NCBI GenBank assembly: GCA_963781785.1
Contig: CAWAHD010000005.1
Location: 1,984,001-2,048,000 of the forward strand
Direction: 5' to 3'
From: CAWAHD01 sp963781785
Lineage (GTDB): Bacteria > Planctomycetota > Planctomycetia > Isosphaerales > Isosphaeraceae
Length of the DNA stretch: 64,000 bases
Shown here one piece after another: positions 55,611-64,000 of this stretch (the first letter of the stretch is position 1; each line of letters starts with the position of its first letter). Below the pieces are notes generated by a model. It was not told the DNA's origin. It ran no database searches and saw only the letters and a program-made list of their open reading frames with translations. The translations under genes were made by a program, and so were the position numbers.

Positions 55611-56018
55611 TTGCCCGTGAATACCTACGAAGCCATGTTTCTGCTCGACAGCACCAAGGCTGCCGCCGGCTGGGAGGATACCGTCAAGCAAGTCCATGAC
55701 ATCTTGACCAAGCACCATTCCGAAATCGTCGCCAGCCGCCAGTGGGACGAGCGCCGGCTGGCGTATTCCGTCAGCGGCCACAAGAAAGGAACGTACCTGC
55801 TCACCTACTTCCGGACCACCGGCGAAAACCTCAAGGAAATCGTCGCCGACTGCCGCTTGAGCGACGTCATCCTCCGCGAGCTGGTGCTCAAGGTCCACCC
55901 CAAGCTGGCCGACCACCTGGTCAATCAGGCAATGACGTCCAATCCCAACGTCGAAGCCGAGAATGCCAGCGAAGATGAGCTCGACGAGCGGCCCCGCCGC
56001 CGTCGTCGCGAAGATTGA
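55611..56018 (+). CDS. rpsF: 30S ribosomal protein bS6
   Basis: The 135-residue protein has the bS6 ferredoxin-like fold: NTYEAMFLLDSTKAAAGWED, WDERRLAYSVSGHKKGTYLL and LSDVILRELVLKVH, plus an acidic then Arg-rich tail (DELDERPRRRRRED). A TTG start at 55611 is inferred from GGGAGG at 55595-55600; GTG 55617 is the alternative. ssb follows, as in many bacteria. Confidence 0.95.
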   Translation: MPVNTYEAMFLLDSTKAAAGWEDTVKQVHDILTKHHSEIVASRQWDERRLAYSVSGHKKGTYLLTYFRTTGENLKEIVADCRLSDVILRELVLKVHPKLADHLVNQAMTSNPNVEAENASEDELDERPRRRRRED

Positions 56019-56184
56019 CGTGAGCCCCCTCGCTCAAGCCGCCCCGGTCCTGAAATCTTGACCCTTGTCGACAGACCCGAATTGTGATAACGTTCGTCAT
56101 GGGGAACACCCGTCTACTATCGGGACAAACGTTAAGATCGATCGCAGGGATCGCGGGGCGAACTTTCGCTGGAGTGTCACAACG

Positions 56185-56742
56185 ATGGCCGACTTGAACA
56201 AGGTATTTTTGATGGGTCGACTGACGTTCGACCCCGAGCTGAGGCGAACGCCCACCGGAACCGCGGTGACCGAGCTGCGCCTGGCCACCACGAGGTCCTG
56301 GGCCGGGCGGGATGGGGAGCGTCGCGAGGAAACGCTGTTCATCGGCGTGACGGTCTGGGATCGGCAGGCCGAAACGTGCTGCCAGTACCTGCGCAAAGGC
56401 AGCGCGATCCACGTCGAAGGCTCACTCAAGATGGATACCTGGGACGACAAGACCACCGGCGAGAAACGGTCCAAGATCCTCGTCAATGCCGAGCGGGTGC
56501 AATTCCTCGATCCCCGTAAAGGCGATTCCGGCGGCGCGGGCGGCGACGACGATTTCGCTGGGGCTCCAGCGACCCGCGAGCCTGCCGCCCGCCGCGGCGG
56601 ATCCTCGTATACACGGGCTGCCGCGGGACCCGGCGACGCCCCTGCCCCAGGCAACGGACCATCCCCGCCCAGCCCAGGCGCCGCCAGCCAAGGCCCCGGC
56701 CCCGTACGGGACGACTCCGAGCTGGATGATATCCCGTTCTGA
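56185..56742 (+). CDS. ssb: Single-stranded DNA-binding protein
   Basis: The 185-residue protein starts at ATG 56185 (MADLNKVFLMGRLTFDPELR), with GGAG 12 nt upstream. The OB-fold continues GTAVTELRLATTRSW, ETLFIGVTVWDRQAETCCQY and IHVEGSLKMDTWDDK. A Gly/Pro-rich linker leads to the acidic tip DDSELDDIPF, which recruits replication and repair partners. Its place between rpsF and rplI is the classical one. Confidence 0.96.
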   Translation: MADLNKVFLMGRLTFDPELRRTPTGTAVTELRLATTRSWAGRDGERREETLFIGVTVWDRQAETCCQYLRKGSAIHVEGSLKMDTWDDKTTGEKRSKILVNAERVQFLDPRKGDSGGAGGDDDFAGAPATREPAARRGGSSYTRAAAGPGDAPAPGNGPSPPSPGAASQGPGPVRDDSELDDIPF

Positions 56743-56863
56743 TCGGAAAAGATGAAGGACGAAGGAAGACGCCAGAAGCGGGTCTGCTTCTGAGCCAACC
56801 CTCGCCCCGGTAACGGTGAACGACGAAAGACAACGACATAGGACGAACGACAGAGGACTTTTC

Positions 56864-57508
56864 ATGGCCAAGACGCCCGACACGACAACCGCCAAGGCTT
56901 CGCCTGCGGCCACGACCACCAAGCCCCACAGCAAGCCGTCCTCGGGCGAGCCCGGCAAGGCGAAGCCAGCCAGGGAAGGCCCGCCCCGCCAGCCGGGCGT
57001 CGAGCGCCGCAGGAATCATCCCACGCGCGCCAAGCATGGATACATCGAGCTCATCCTGACGCAAGCGATCCCCCAGCTCGGACAATCGGGCGATCTCGTC
57101 AAGGTTCGCCCCGGCTTCGCCCGCAACTACCTGGTTCCCCAAGGGCTGGCCACGTTCGCAACCCAGAACAACCTGCGGATGGTCGAGAAGCATCGCCAGC
57201 GGCTCAAGGAATTGGAGCAGGCTCGCCGGGCCGATTTATTGAGCCTCGCGGCCCAGATCGCCCAGCGATCGCTCACGATCGAGGCCAATGCCAACGCCGA
57301 GGGACATCTTTACGGGTCGGTGAACGCCGATCAGATTGCCGAGACGCTCCGGCGCGAGGGCTTCTCCGTTCAGCCCGAGAACATCCGGATCGAAGGCCCG
57401 CTCAAAGAACTGGGCCTCTATTCGATCAAGGTCCACCTGGCCAGCGATATCGAGGGCGAGGTGAAGCTCTGGGTCGTGCCGACTCACACCGAGGAAGGGG
57501 CCGGCTAA
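56864..57508 (+). CDS. rplI: 50S ribosomal protein bL9 with a long N-terminal extension
   Basis: The bL9 core starts at about residue 60 (YIELILTQAIPQLGQSGDLV, KVRPGFARNYLVPQGLATFA) and continues with the connecting helix and C-terminal domain (ANAEGHLYGSVNADQIAETL, ELGLYSIKVHLASDIEGEVK). In most bacteria the protein begins at that core. Here ATG 56864 adds ~60 residues rich in Lys, Pro, Thr and Ala, perhaps an rRNA-binding tail. The frame has no other good start. The usual rpsR gene between ssb and rplI is absent. Confidence 0.93.
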   Translation: MAKTPDTTTAKASPAATTTKPHSKPSSGEPGKAKPAREGPPRQPGVERRRNHPTRAKHGYIELILTQAIPQLGQSGDLVKVRPGFARNYLVPQGLATFATQNNLRMVEKHRQRLKELEQARRADLLSLAAQIAQRSLTIEANANAEGHLYGSVNADQIAETLRREGFSVQPENIRIEGPLKELGLYSIKVHLASDIEGEVKLWVVPTHTEEGAG

Positions 57509-57530
57509 ACAGTTGCGGCGGGTGGCCGCC

Positions 57531-58058
57531 ATGAAAGAGCGCTTGATCGGCGTGATGGTTCTGTCCGCCGTGGTATCCGCGGCCTTCACGGCCGTCTGGG
57601 TGCTGTTTGTGTCACCGCGCGGAACGGCACTTGCAGTCGGGCGTGTCGACGTCTTGCTCGACTTCGTATTCGTCGATGACGAATCGGGGCAGCCGATCGC
57701 CGGGGCATCGCTCGAGCTCCAGGACCCAGATTACTTGGAAGGGCCACCGAAGGAACCATATTCGATTACCCGCATGAGCGGGCCGGATGGGCATGCCAGG
57801 ATTCACTTGCCTGAGCTAAAGGTCACATCCGTCGCACGTCGCACGGCCGACGGACAACATTGGGTGACCGAGTCTCGCTCGCTACATTATCCCAACTGGG
57901 AATGTCGCGTCTCGGCGAAGGGCTATCGGAACACAACGATCTCCTACGACGACTGGCAGTCGCGATACACCGCAAATCCACGGTTCAACCAGACCCTCGT
58001 TCCCCCTCCCATCGTCCTCCGCTTGCGACGGCAGGACCGCCCGGCGCGCTCGCCGTGA
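57531..58058 (+). CDS. Membrane-anchored protein with a carboxypeptidase-regulatory-like (Ig-type) domain
   Basis: The 175-residue product has an N-terminal helix (LIGVMVLSAVVSAAFTAVWV) and a domain with LLDFVFVDDESGQPIAGASL, MSGPDGHARIHLPEL and YPNWECRVSAKGYRNTTISY, which fits the CarboxypepD_reg/CNA-B type Ig fold. It is probably an extracytoplasmic, membrane-tethered protein. The start ATG 57531 lies 22 nt after rplI; no strong ribosome site. Confidence 0.7.
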   Translation: MKERLIGVMVLSAVVSAAFTAVWVLFVSPRGTALAVGRVDVLLDFVFVDDESGQPIAGASLELQDPDYLEGPPKEPYSITRMSGPDGHARIHLPELKVTSVARRTADGQHWVTESRSLHYPNWECRVSAKGYRNTTISYDDWQSRYTANPRFNQTLVPPPIVLRLRRQDRPARSP

Positions 58059-58451
58059 CGGGCTGGCATCGATTTCATCCTTATTCCTCAAGCGCTCGCC
58101 GCTCCCTTGACGATACAACCGTTCATATCCGAAGGGAGTGAAGCCCGAAACCGCGCGCCTGCGCCGCGGGCGACCCCGGATTCGGGTAGAATAGCTTCGG
58201 CGGCGCATGGGCGCTGCGCGGTCCTCAATGGGACCGCAGAATTGGTTGGGTCCAGGGCCAGTGTTCCTAGCCTGAAGAATCACGCCGGCCAACGCATCTA
58301 ATCGGACGGATCGGTCTTGGCGGCCGGCCTGCGCAGCTTCTTCGGCGGGTCCACTCAGGTGCTGAGCGCGTCTCGCGGCTGCCGCGTCGCGTCGTGGCGT
58401 CTTGACGACACGGTCACATTATTCTCGCCCTCTAGGCAGATTTGACAAACC
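58059..58451. other. Intergenic region before dnaB
   Basis: No gene is supported on either strand. A plausible promoter element for dnaB (TCACATTATTCT, ~58412-58423) is near its 3' end. No repeats were noticed. Confidence 0.35.
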
Positions 58452-59885
58452 ATGGCAGCCCCCTATTCCGGCCCCGGAAATGGCAACCCCAACGGCGCAG
58501 GACGAGGTCCCGCGGCGAGCTCGACTGCCTCCGGCGATCGGCTCCCTCCCCAGAACCTCGAGGCCGAGCGCAGCGTCCTGGGCAGCATCCTGCTCGACAA
58601 CGACGTGCTTCATGATATCGTGATACTCCTGCGCGTTCAGGATTTCTATCGTGATGCTCACCAGGTGATCTACTCGGCCATTCGCGACCTCTACGACCAG
58701 GGCAAGGGAATCGACGCGGTCACGCTCGCCGAGGAGCTCAAGCTTCGCGATCAATTCGAGAAAGTCGGCGGCAACGACATCTTGACCGAGATCTGCGAGA
58801 GCGTTCCCCATGCCGCCAACGGCAAGTACTACGCGGGAATCGTCAAGGAGAAGTCGATCAATCGCCAGTTGATCGAGGGCGCAACCGAGATCATCCGCGA
58901 CGGCTATTCCAATCAATTCACGGCCCAGGAGCTACTCAACGAGGCCGAACGGACCATCTTTAGCATTCGCGAGGACCAGATTCGGGGCGACACCCTCGAG
59001 CTCAAGGACGTGGTCAAGCACGCGATGGATCAAATCGCGATGCGAGCCGATTCTGGGGGCCACGCGGTCACGGGGGTCGCCTCGGGCTTGATCGACGTCG
59101 ACGACATCACGTCAGGCTTCCACCCAGGCCAATTGATCGTCCTGGCGGCGCGGCCGAGCATGGGCAAGACAGCGCTCGCACTCAATATCTGCGATCACGC
59201 CTCGATTGACAACGAGATTCCCGTTCTGTTCGTCAGCCTGGAGATGGGACACCTCGAAATCGCCGAGCGGCTCCTTTGCGCTCGATCCGGAGTTGATGGC
59301 GACAAGCTCAGAAAGGGCATCGGCCTCGGCATGCGCGAGATGACCAAGCTCAGCAAGGCGTTCAACGATCTCAGTACCATCGGTCAGGTGTATATCGACG
59401 ACACGCCGGCGCGGAACATGATGCAAATCACCGCGAGCGCGCGGCGAGTCCGCATGCGAAACAAGATCGGCTTGCTCATCGTCGATTACATCCAGTTGAT
59501 CGACTCCGACGACACGCGAGACAGCCGCCAGGAGCAGATTGCCAAGATCAGCCGGAGGCTCAAGTCGCTGGCTCGCGAGCTGAAGGTGCCCGTGATCGCC
59601 ATCTCGCAATTGAACCGGGCCGTCGAGAGCCGCGAAGACAAGAAACCGCGGATGGCAGACCTCCGCGAATCCGGCGCCATCGAGCAAGACGCCGATATCG
59701 TTTTGTTGCTCCACCGCCCGGATTACTACGACGAACGAGAACAGCCCGGGGTCGCCGAGCTGATCGTCGCCAAGAATCGCAATGGCCGCACCGGCACCGT
59801 CAAGCTCACCTTCCTCAAGAATCTGACGCGGTTCGAAAACCTGGCCACCGTTGCTGAGCCGTTCGACGAAGGCACGCCATACTGA
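58452..59885 (+). CDS. dnaB: Replicative DNA helicase
   Basis: The 477-residue helicase has the N-terminal DnaB domain (PQNLEAERSVLGSILLDNDV), and the RecA-like motor: Walker A ARPSMGKTALAL (~233), LFVSLEMGHLEIAERLLC, Walker B GLLIVDYIQLID (~340), VPVIAISQLNRAVESREDKK and DADIVLLLHRPDYYDE. It unwinds DNA at the fork as a hexamer. A ~30-residue Gly/Pro/Asn-rich N-terminal extension is unusual but probably flexible. It closes the rpsF-ssb-rplI-dnaB order, though two non-canonical stretches separate it from rplI. Confidence 0.97.
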   Translation: MAAPYSGPGNGNPNGAGRGPAASSTASGDRLPPQNLEAERSVLGSILLDNDVLHDIVILLRVQDFYRDAHQVIYSAIRDLYDQGKGIDAVTLAEELKLRDQFEKVGGNDILTEICESVPHAANGKYYAGIVKEKSINRQLIEGATEIIRDGYSNQFTAQELLNEAERTIFSIREDQIRGDTLELKDVVKHAMDQIAMRADSGGHAVTGVASGLIDVDDITSGFHPGQLIVLAARPSMGKTALALNICDHASIDNEIPVLFVSLEMGHLEIAERLLCARSGVDGDKLRKGIGLGMREMTKLSKAFNDLSTIGQVYIDDTPARNMMQITASARRVRMRNKIGLLIVDYIQLIDSDDTRDSRQEQIAKISRRLKSLARELKVPVIAISQLNRAVESREDKKPRMADLRESGAIEQDADIVLLLHRPDYYDEREQPGVAELIVAKNRNGRTGTVKLTFLKNLTRFENLATVAEPFDEGTPY

Positions 59886-59888
59886 TCC

Positions 59889-59906
59889 AACGATCGATCG
59901 ATCGTT
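59889..59906. terminator. 18-bp perfect palindrome after dnaB
   Basis: AACGATCGATCGATCGTT begins 4 nt after the dnaB stop and can fold as a hairpin. It sits between convergent genes, so it could end transcription from both sides, but no T run follows. Confidence 0.4.
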
Positions 59907-59979
59907 CGCTCGTTCGGGCAGCCGGCCGCATGGCGGGTGGCCGGTCAAGCAGACCGGCGAGGGCAAACCCCGCGCTGGC

Positions 59980-61753
59980 TTATTCCCGAGCGGGCGCTGC
60001 GCTCGGGGGCGGCCAGGGCTCATTGGGTGTGATCCATGGCGGACGCGGCTCCTTGTCCTCGACGAAGTACTCTCCCAGCATCGCGCGCACGCTCGCCGAA
60101 TCGACCCTTCGTCCCTCGTCGGGAAGGTCGAGCAGGGCCACGGCGTCGTATTGATCGTACATGCTCGGGAAGACGGGTGGTCCCGTTCCGGGTAGCCACC
60201 GATGCCCGAACGCCGCCCGGATCGCGCTTCGACTGAGGCCCAGCCGCCGCGCGTGCTGCTGGCACAGGTCCAGGCGTCGCAGGCAAGCGCGCTGCCTTTC
60301 CGCTTGTTCGAGCAGCAGAATATTCGCCCGCATGGTCTGAAGTCGAGCGATCGGGAATCGCTTCTGTTCCGAGGGCAGTAACGGGGGCACGCTCTCCCTC
60401 ACCAGGACGTCCACCTTCGGCCGGTGGAGCACGATCATCACGGTGACAAGAATGCCCAGACCGGTAGTGCTGAGCCACGTCAGGGGCTTGCGATCTGGCA
60501 GCATCGGCCGCCTGGCCAAAATTGGCCGAGTGGCGTCCCACCATCCTGCCAGGAGGAGCACGAGCCCGATCTGCGGAATGGCGTCGTACCAGGGGACGAT
60601 GAACCGCAGGTTTTTCGTTCTAAGGAATTGATAATCCATATAGCCGCGAAAGGTCCACTCGATCAAATAGCTGCTCAGGATCAGTGCGGCGCCGGCGCAC
60701 TCCAGCGGTCGCAGCCGTGCGAGGCCGGCCACTTGCCGAGCCGGGATCAGGCGAAGCCAAGAGCGGCTGCTCCAGAACAAGAGAACGCAGGCAGTCAGAA
60801 CGGCTCCCTGGGTCCGCGTGGTGTGCGCGGTCAAGCCCAGGTTGCCTAGCGCCAGGTTCTCCACGATCGCCTGCGCGGAATGGAAAACACCTTGTGTCGG
60901 GATGGCAGCCTCGCGGGGGCTGCGGCCGTGAAAGCTGATCGTATTGTTGATCTGCCTGCCGCCGATCATGAGTGTGAATGCGACGGTCAAGGCCGTGACC
61001 GCCAGAAGCCCAGCCGCCGCGAACCGGCATCTTCGGCGGCCGTCAACCCAGAGGTAGACGGCAGCCACGGGACCGGCGACGTGCCCGGCGGCCCAAAACC
61101 AGCCGGAAAGCGGAACGGTGAAGCCCGCCAGCGCGAGCGCCTGCGAGCGCCCAGACCGCCGGTACGACTGTGCAAACCACAGGACCGCCAGCACGCCGAA
61201 TCCGGCCCAGAGCGGCTGGCCGGCCGAATACCAGGTCACTGGCACCAGCATGAGCGAGGTCGTCCCAACGAGGATCATCGCGACATAGCCCAGCGCGGTC
61301 TTCCCGGTTTCGCGCGCGACCAAACGGCCCGTCAGCAGCATGACCGCCACCAGAATGGAATACGAGGCGACCGCGAGCACCTCGGGAAGCCGGGAAAGGC
61401 TGCCCGCACTCGCGACGAGCACCCAGGTCACGAGCCGCCACGCCGGCACCACGTGCGCATTGTGAGGCACGAACAGGTTGGCGACCGTGCTCGAAAGCGT
61501 CCGCGAGGCCGACACGTACGCGATGTCATCGCTGTAGAGTGTGTAGATGCTCAAAGGCGCGGGCCACGTGCCCCCGCCCTGGTCGATAATCCGCCGGGTC
61601 AAAAAACAGAATCGCAGGCGCCGTCGCGAGCAATAGCGTCACGACGACCAGCCTCACCCGGCGAGCGATTCCCTTTCCCCCCCTTGCGAAGGGGGGGCCA
61701 GGGGGGGTGGTCCCGGCAAGACCAGTTACAATGCCACGAAGGGTCTTGGTCAT
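59980..61753 (-). pseudogene. Polytopic glycosyltransferase-like membrane protein with a frameshift in a T run
   Basis: ATG 61753, with GAAGGA upstream, starts a frame with a membrane helix (RRVRLVVVTLLLATAPAILF). At ~61598-61603 a run of six T breaks it; with five T it continues LTRRIIDQGGGTWPAPLSIY and TLYSDDIAYVSASRTL to the stop at 59980, giving ~590 residues with about ten more helices. The Asp-Asp after the first helix, in the first large loop, resembles GT-C glycosyltransferases such as ArnT/PMT-type enzymes; this is only a suggestion. The soluble C-terminal ~150 residues are basic. Sequencing error is a likely cause. Confidence 0.7.
61677..61707. repeat. C7/G7 palindrome inside the N-terminal coding region
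   Basis: CCCCCCCTT-GCG-AAGGGGGGG is a 9-bp stem with a 3-nt loop, followed by CCAGGGGGGG. On the minus strand it encodes part of TTPPGPPFARGGKG, a peptide that I recognise as the usual translation of a dispersed GC-rich repeat found in many bacteria. It was probably inserted into the gene's 5' end. Confidence 0.6.
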
Positions 61754-62105
61754 CCGTCATCCTTCATCGTTACAATCGTTATTATCGGATGTCGTTCTTC
61801 GCGATGCGCTGTTCTTTCTCGAATCGTGAGCCGCAATTGGTGCCGGAGGTTGATCCATGACGGCTGGCGCCGCGCTCCGGAAGATGGCCGGGCAGAATGG
61901 GACCGAGTCTGGAGCGGACGCACGGAGCGCCAGGTCCAACCGCCATTTCGCCTCGGTGTTCGGCTCGATCCGAGATTTGGCGACCTGGCATCCGTGACGA
62001 TCTCGACCTCCAAATTGGGCCCATTTTCCCAAACAAATTTGTGCGAGCTTTCCCCGAGCCAGGCACTATCATCAGGAAAGATTAACCGCGAGGGGGAGTA
62101 TCGAG
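61754..62105. other. Intergenic region between divergent genes
   Basis: Several overlapping open frames exist on both strands, but none has coding-like composition and a ribosome site together. The promoters of the sigma factor (+) and membrane protein (-) should lie here. Confidence 0.35.
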
Positions 62106-63035
62106 ATGGCGGCCAACTCATCGGATCGCGTTTTTCGGCACGTGAACCGTATTTTCAACCTCGGCGCGGTCGGAATGACCCCGGACGGCCAGCTCCTCGA
62201 CTGGTTTGTTTCCCGGGGCGATGAGTCCGCGGAGGCGGCATTCGAGGAGCTGATGAACCGGCACGGGCCCATGGTATTCGGCGTATGCCGGAAGGTTCTC
62301 CGGGATGCGCACGACGCTCAGGATGCATTTCAGGCTGTCTTTTTGGTGCTGGCTCATCGGGCCCGTTCGATTCGGCGCAAGAGTTCCGTGGCAAGCTGGC
62401 TGTTCGGTGTCGCGCAGCGCGTGGCCACGCGGGCCAGAGTCCGCGCCGCTCGGCGGCGATGCCTCGACCAACTGGCTGCTGAGCAGACCTCCGAGTGCTA
62501 CCACCCTTCTCCGCATGATACCGATTGGGAAATCCTGCACGAGGAAGTCGACCGCTTACCCGAGCGGCTGCGGGCACCGCTGGTGCTCTGCTACCTGGAG
62601 GGGCTGACTTACAAGAGAGCGGCGCAGCAGCTCGAGCTCTCCGACGCAACCCTCCGTGGCCGGTTGGCGCAGGCCAAACAGCAACTGCGGGGCCGACTGG
62701 TGCGCCGCGGCGTGACGGTCCCGGCCGCCATGATGGCGGCGGGCGAATTGACTCAAGCAGAAGCGGCAGTCCCCGCTGCTCTGGTCCATTCCACCGTCCA
62801 GATCGCGCTGGGATCAACTTCGGGCCTCGCTCCGGCTTTACTCGCTCGAGGCGTCTTGAATTCCATGCTGCTGCACCAGCTCAAGATCGCCGCACTGTTC
62901 GTGGTCCTCGTCGCGGCTGGCGTCACGGCCGGCCTCTCCTGGGCCAGCGGGCCGGCGCCGGTGTACAGCTTCCCCAAGTCGAGCCGACTGAGAAAATCGC
63001 GACGGCCGGTGCAAAGGCCACCAGCAAGAAGGTGA
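62106..63035 (+). CDS. ECF-type sigma factor with C-terminal membrane anchor
   Basis: ATG 62106 has AGGGGGAG upstream. Sigma region 2 (FEELMNRHGPMVFGVCRKVL, RDAHDAQDAFQAVFLVLAHR, ARSIRRKSSVASWLFGVAQR) and region 4 (LPERLRAPLVLCYLEGLTYK, RAAQQLELSDATLRGRLAQA) are clear. After a linker typical of the planctomycete group (AALVHSTVQIAL) comes a membrane helix (IAALFVVLVAAGVTAGLSWA). The stop at 63033-63035 overlaps a GTG start of the next frame (GTGA). Either the two are translationally coupled, or one base is missing in CCCC near 62987 and they form a single sigma-TM-sensor protein, an architecture known in planctomycetes. Confidence 0.9.
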   Translation: MAANSSDRVFRHVNRIFNLGAVGMTPDGQLLDWFVSRGDESAEAAFEELMNRHGPMVFGVCRKVLRDAHDAQDAFQAVFLVLAHRARSIRRKSSVASWLFGVAQRVATRARVRAARRRCLDQLAAEQTSECYHPSPHDTDWEILHEEVDRLPERLRAPLVLCYLEGLTYKRAAQQLELSDATLRGRLAQAKQQLRGRLVRRGVTVPAAMMAAGELTQAEAAVPAALVHSTVQIALGSTSGLAPALLARGVLNSMLLHQLKIAALFVVLVAAGVTAGLSWASGPAPVYSFPKSSRLRKSRRPVQRPPARR

Positions 63036-64000
63036 GTACTCATCAGGTCGAGGTCCACGGAGTCGTCGTCGACGATGCCGGCCGGCCGGTCGCGGGGGCC
63101 CTCGTGCAGGCCAAGGCATTCTCAGAGCGCGAGGCGCGCGGCATCACCGGCGCCGACGGATCGTTCACGATCCCGATCCGAAGCGAGCGAGTCGACGGCA
63201 CGGATTTGCTCGCCCGATCAGCCAATCGTGATCGCTGCGGGTTCTTCCGGTACGACTACAACCTGGCCAAAGCAGACGCCGAAAAACCGGCCCGCATCGT
63301 CTTGAGGCCGAGCCGGGAGGTCGAGATCCGGGTCACCGACTCGGGCAAAACCCCGGTTCCCGGCGCGGCCGTCGAAATCGCAGGCAGCTACTCGGTGCTC
63401 GACGACGCGACGACTGGCCCCGACGGTGCAGTCCGGCTTCACATACCGTCTGATGCCAAGGTCGATTGGATCGTCGCGCTCAAGTCAGGCCGCGGTTTCG
63501 ACTATGCCGAATACGGCACGATCGACGATCAGGGCCGCTCCCATGGCGGGGCCCCAGCATCGACGCTCCCTCGACTGGTCGCGTTGACGCTGGACGGCGC
63601 CCGAAAGGTTAGCGTCAAGGCTGTCGACCGCGACGGCAAGCCGCTGGCGGGCGTCGGCTTCTCACCTTGGCTCCTCCACAAGGAAGGCCGGCGCAGTCGG
63701 GTCAACTTCTTGAGCCGGATCTTTGCCACAATGACCGGTCCGGACGGAGTCGCCACGTTCGACTGGCTGCCGCCCAACCGCGACTACCTCACATTCTGGC
63801 CGGGTGACAATGGCTACGCTCACCGCCGAGCCCTACTCAAGGAAGGCGAGGAAGGGATCGTCGTCGCCAGGCTAACACGCAAGGAGACGATTCGGGGCCG
63901 GGTCGTCTGTCCCGACGGATCGCCCGCGCCGGACATCGACGTCGGTGCCTTCGGCTCCGGCCAGGGGATGGACAACGGCCACGGCCGCGCTCGCACGGCG
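63032..64000 (+). CDS. Carboxypeptidase-regulatory-like domain protein (partial at window end)
   Basis: The frame starting at GTG 63032 remains open to the window edge. It has repeated Ig-type CarboxypepD_reg modules: VEVHGVVVDDAGRPVAGALV with GADGSF, VTDSGKTPVPGAAVEIAG with GPDGAV, VKAVDRDGKPLAGVGFSPW with GPDGVATF, and RGRVVCPDGSPAPDIDVG. Each begins with a strand and a (D/P)xGxP turn. The frame also extends upstream without a stop through QLPQVEPTEKIATAGAKATS, in the region where the sigma factor ends, which supports a fused protein. As a sensor it would lie outside the cytoplasmic membrane. Confidence 0.8.
   Translation, partial: MSTHQVEVHGVVVDDAGRPVAGALVQAKAFSEREARGITGADGSFTIPIRSERVDGTDLLARSANRDRCGFFRYDYNLAKADAEKPARIVLRPSREVEIRVTDSGKTPVPGAAVEIAGSYSVLDDATTGPDGAVRLHIPSDAKVDWIVALKSGRGFDYAEYGTIDDQGRSHGGAPASTLPRLVALTLDGARKVSVKAVDRDGKPLAGVGFSPWLLHKEGRRSRVNFLSRIFATMTGPDGVATFDWLPPNRDYLTFWPGDNGYAHRRALLKEGEEGIVVARLTRKETIRGRVVCPDGSPAPDIDVGAFGSGQGMDNGHGRARTA

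Overview
The window looks like a chromosome segment from a planctomycete, most likely in or near the Isosphaeraceae. The evidence is gene content: a DUF1553/DUF1549 cytochrome-like protein next to a Tat-exported DUF1501 protein, a DUF1559 (H-X9-DG) pseudopilin-like protein, secreted beta-helix proteins with an LEDRxLLS-type N-terminus, an ECF sigma factor coupled to a giant Ser/Thr kinase with WD40 and TPR repeats, and high GC with many long antisense shadow frames. The placement rests on recognised families, not on a database search.

Layout. 1-16 kb is secreted and surface biology: a partial zinc metalloprotease (-), a protein with a duplicated Cys domain, two paralogous small membrane proteins (3.1 and 15.7 kb), a minus-strand cluster of beta-helix proteins with two broken relatives and a trace of a TIGR03032-type gene, then the sigma/kinase pair. 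16-23 kb holds a secreted protein, a gene with two compensating frameshifts, a bestrophin, a STAS-FHA-STAS protein and an Uma2-family protein. 23-27 kb is a TetR-DevB-DevC-DevA export operon with an operator placed inside its promoter. 27-34 kb holds a polytopic membrane protein converging on the DUF1553/DUF1501 pair. 34-44 kb is a second TetR-controlled export locus: an HlyD-type lipoprotein adaptor and two tandem HAE1-type RND pumps, followed by trmL.

44-53 kb is the accessory region. It has ~75-nt degenerate repeats, two copies of a REP-associated Y1 (RAYT-like) transposase element (one dead from two frameshifts, one intact), stepwise truncated copies of the element ends stacked outside both, a CHAT-protease gene cut off at an element end, a 352-nt direct duplication, and further scars beside gene remnants. 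An unusual DUF1559 fusion and a double-HTH protein lie at its right side.

53-60 kb is housekeeping: yidB-like, rplY, pth, rpsF, ssb, rplI (with a long N-terminal tail; no rpsR in the usual place) and dnaB, all intact. 60-64 kb has a glycosyltransferase-like membrane protein with a frameshift in a T run, an ECF sigma factor with a membrane anchor, and a coupled or fused carboxypeptidase-regulatory-like protein that runs off the window.

Several otherwise good genes carry one- or two-base indels (17.6, 18.6, 31.7, 35.0, 45.5, 45.8, 61.6 kb, perhaps 20.5 and 63.0 kb), some in homopolymers or dinucleotide runs. Sequencing error must be excluded before any is called a true pseudogene, except in the transposase, where the intact sister copy gives a direct comparison.
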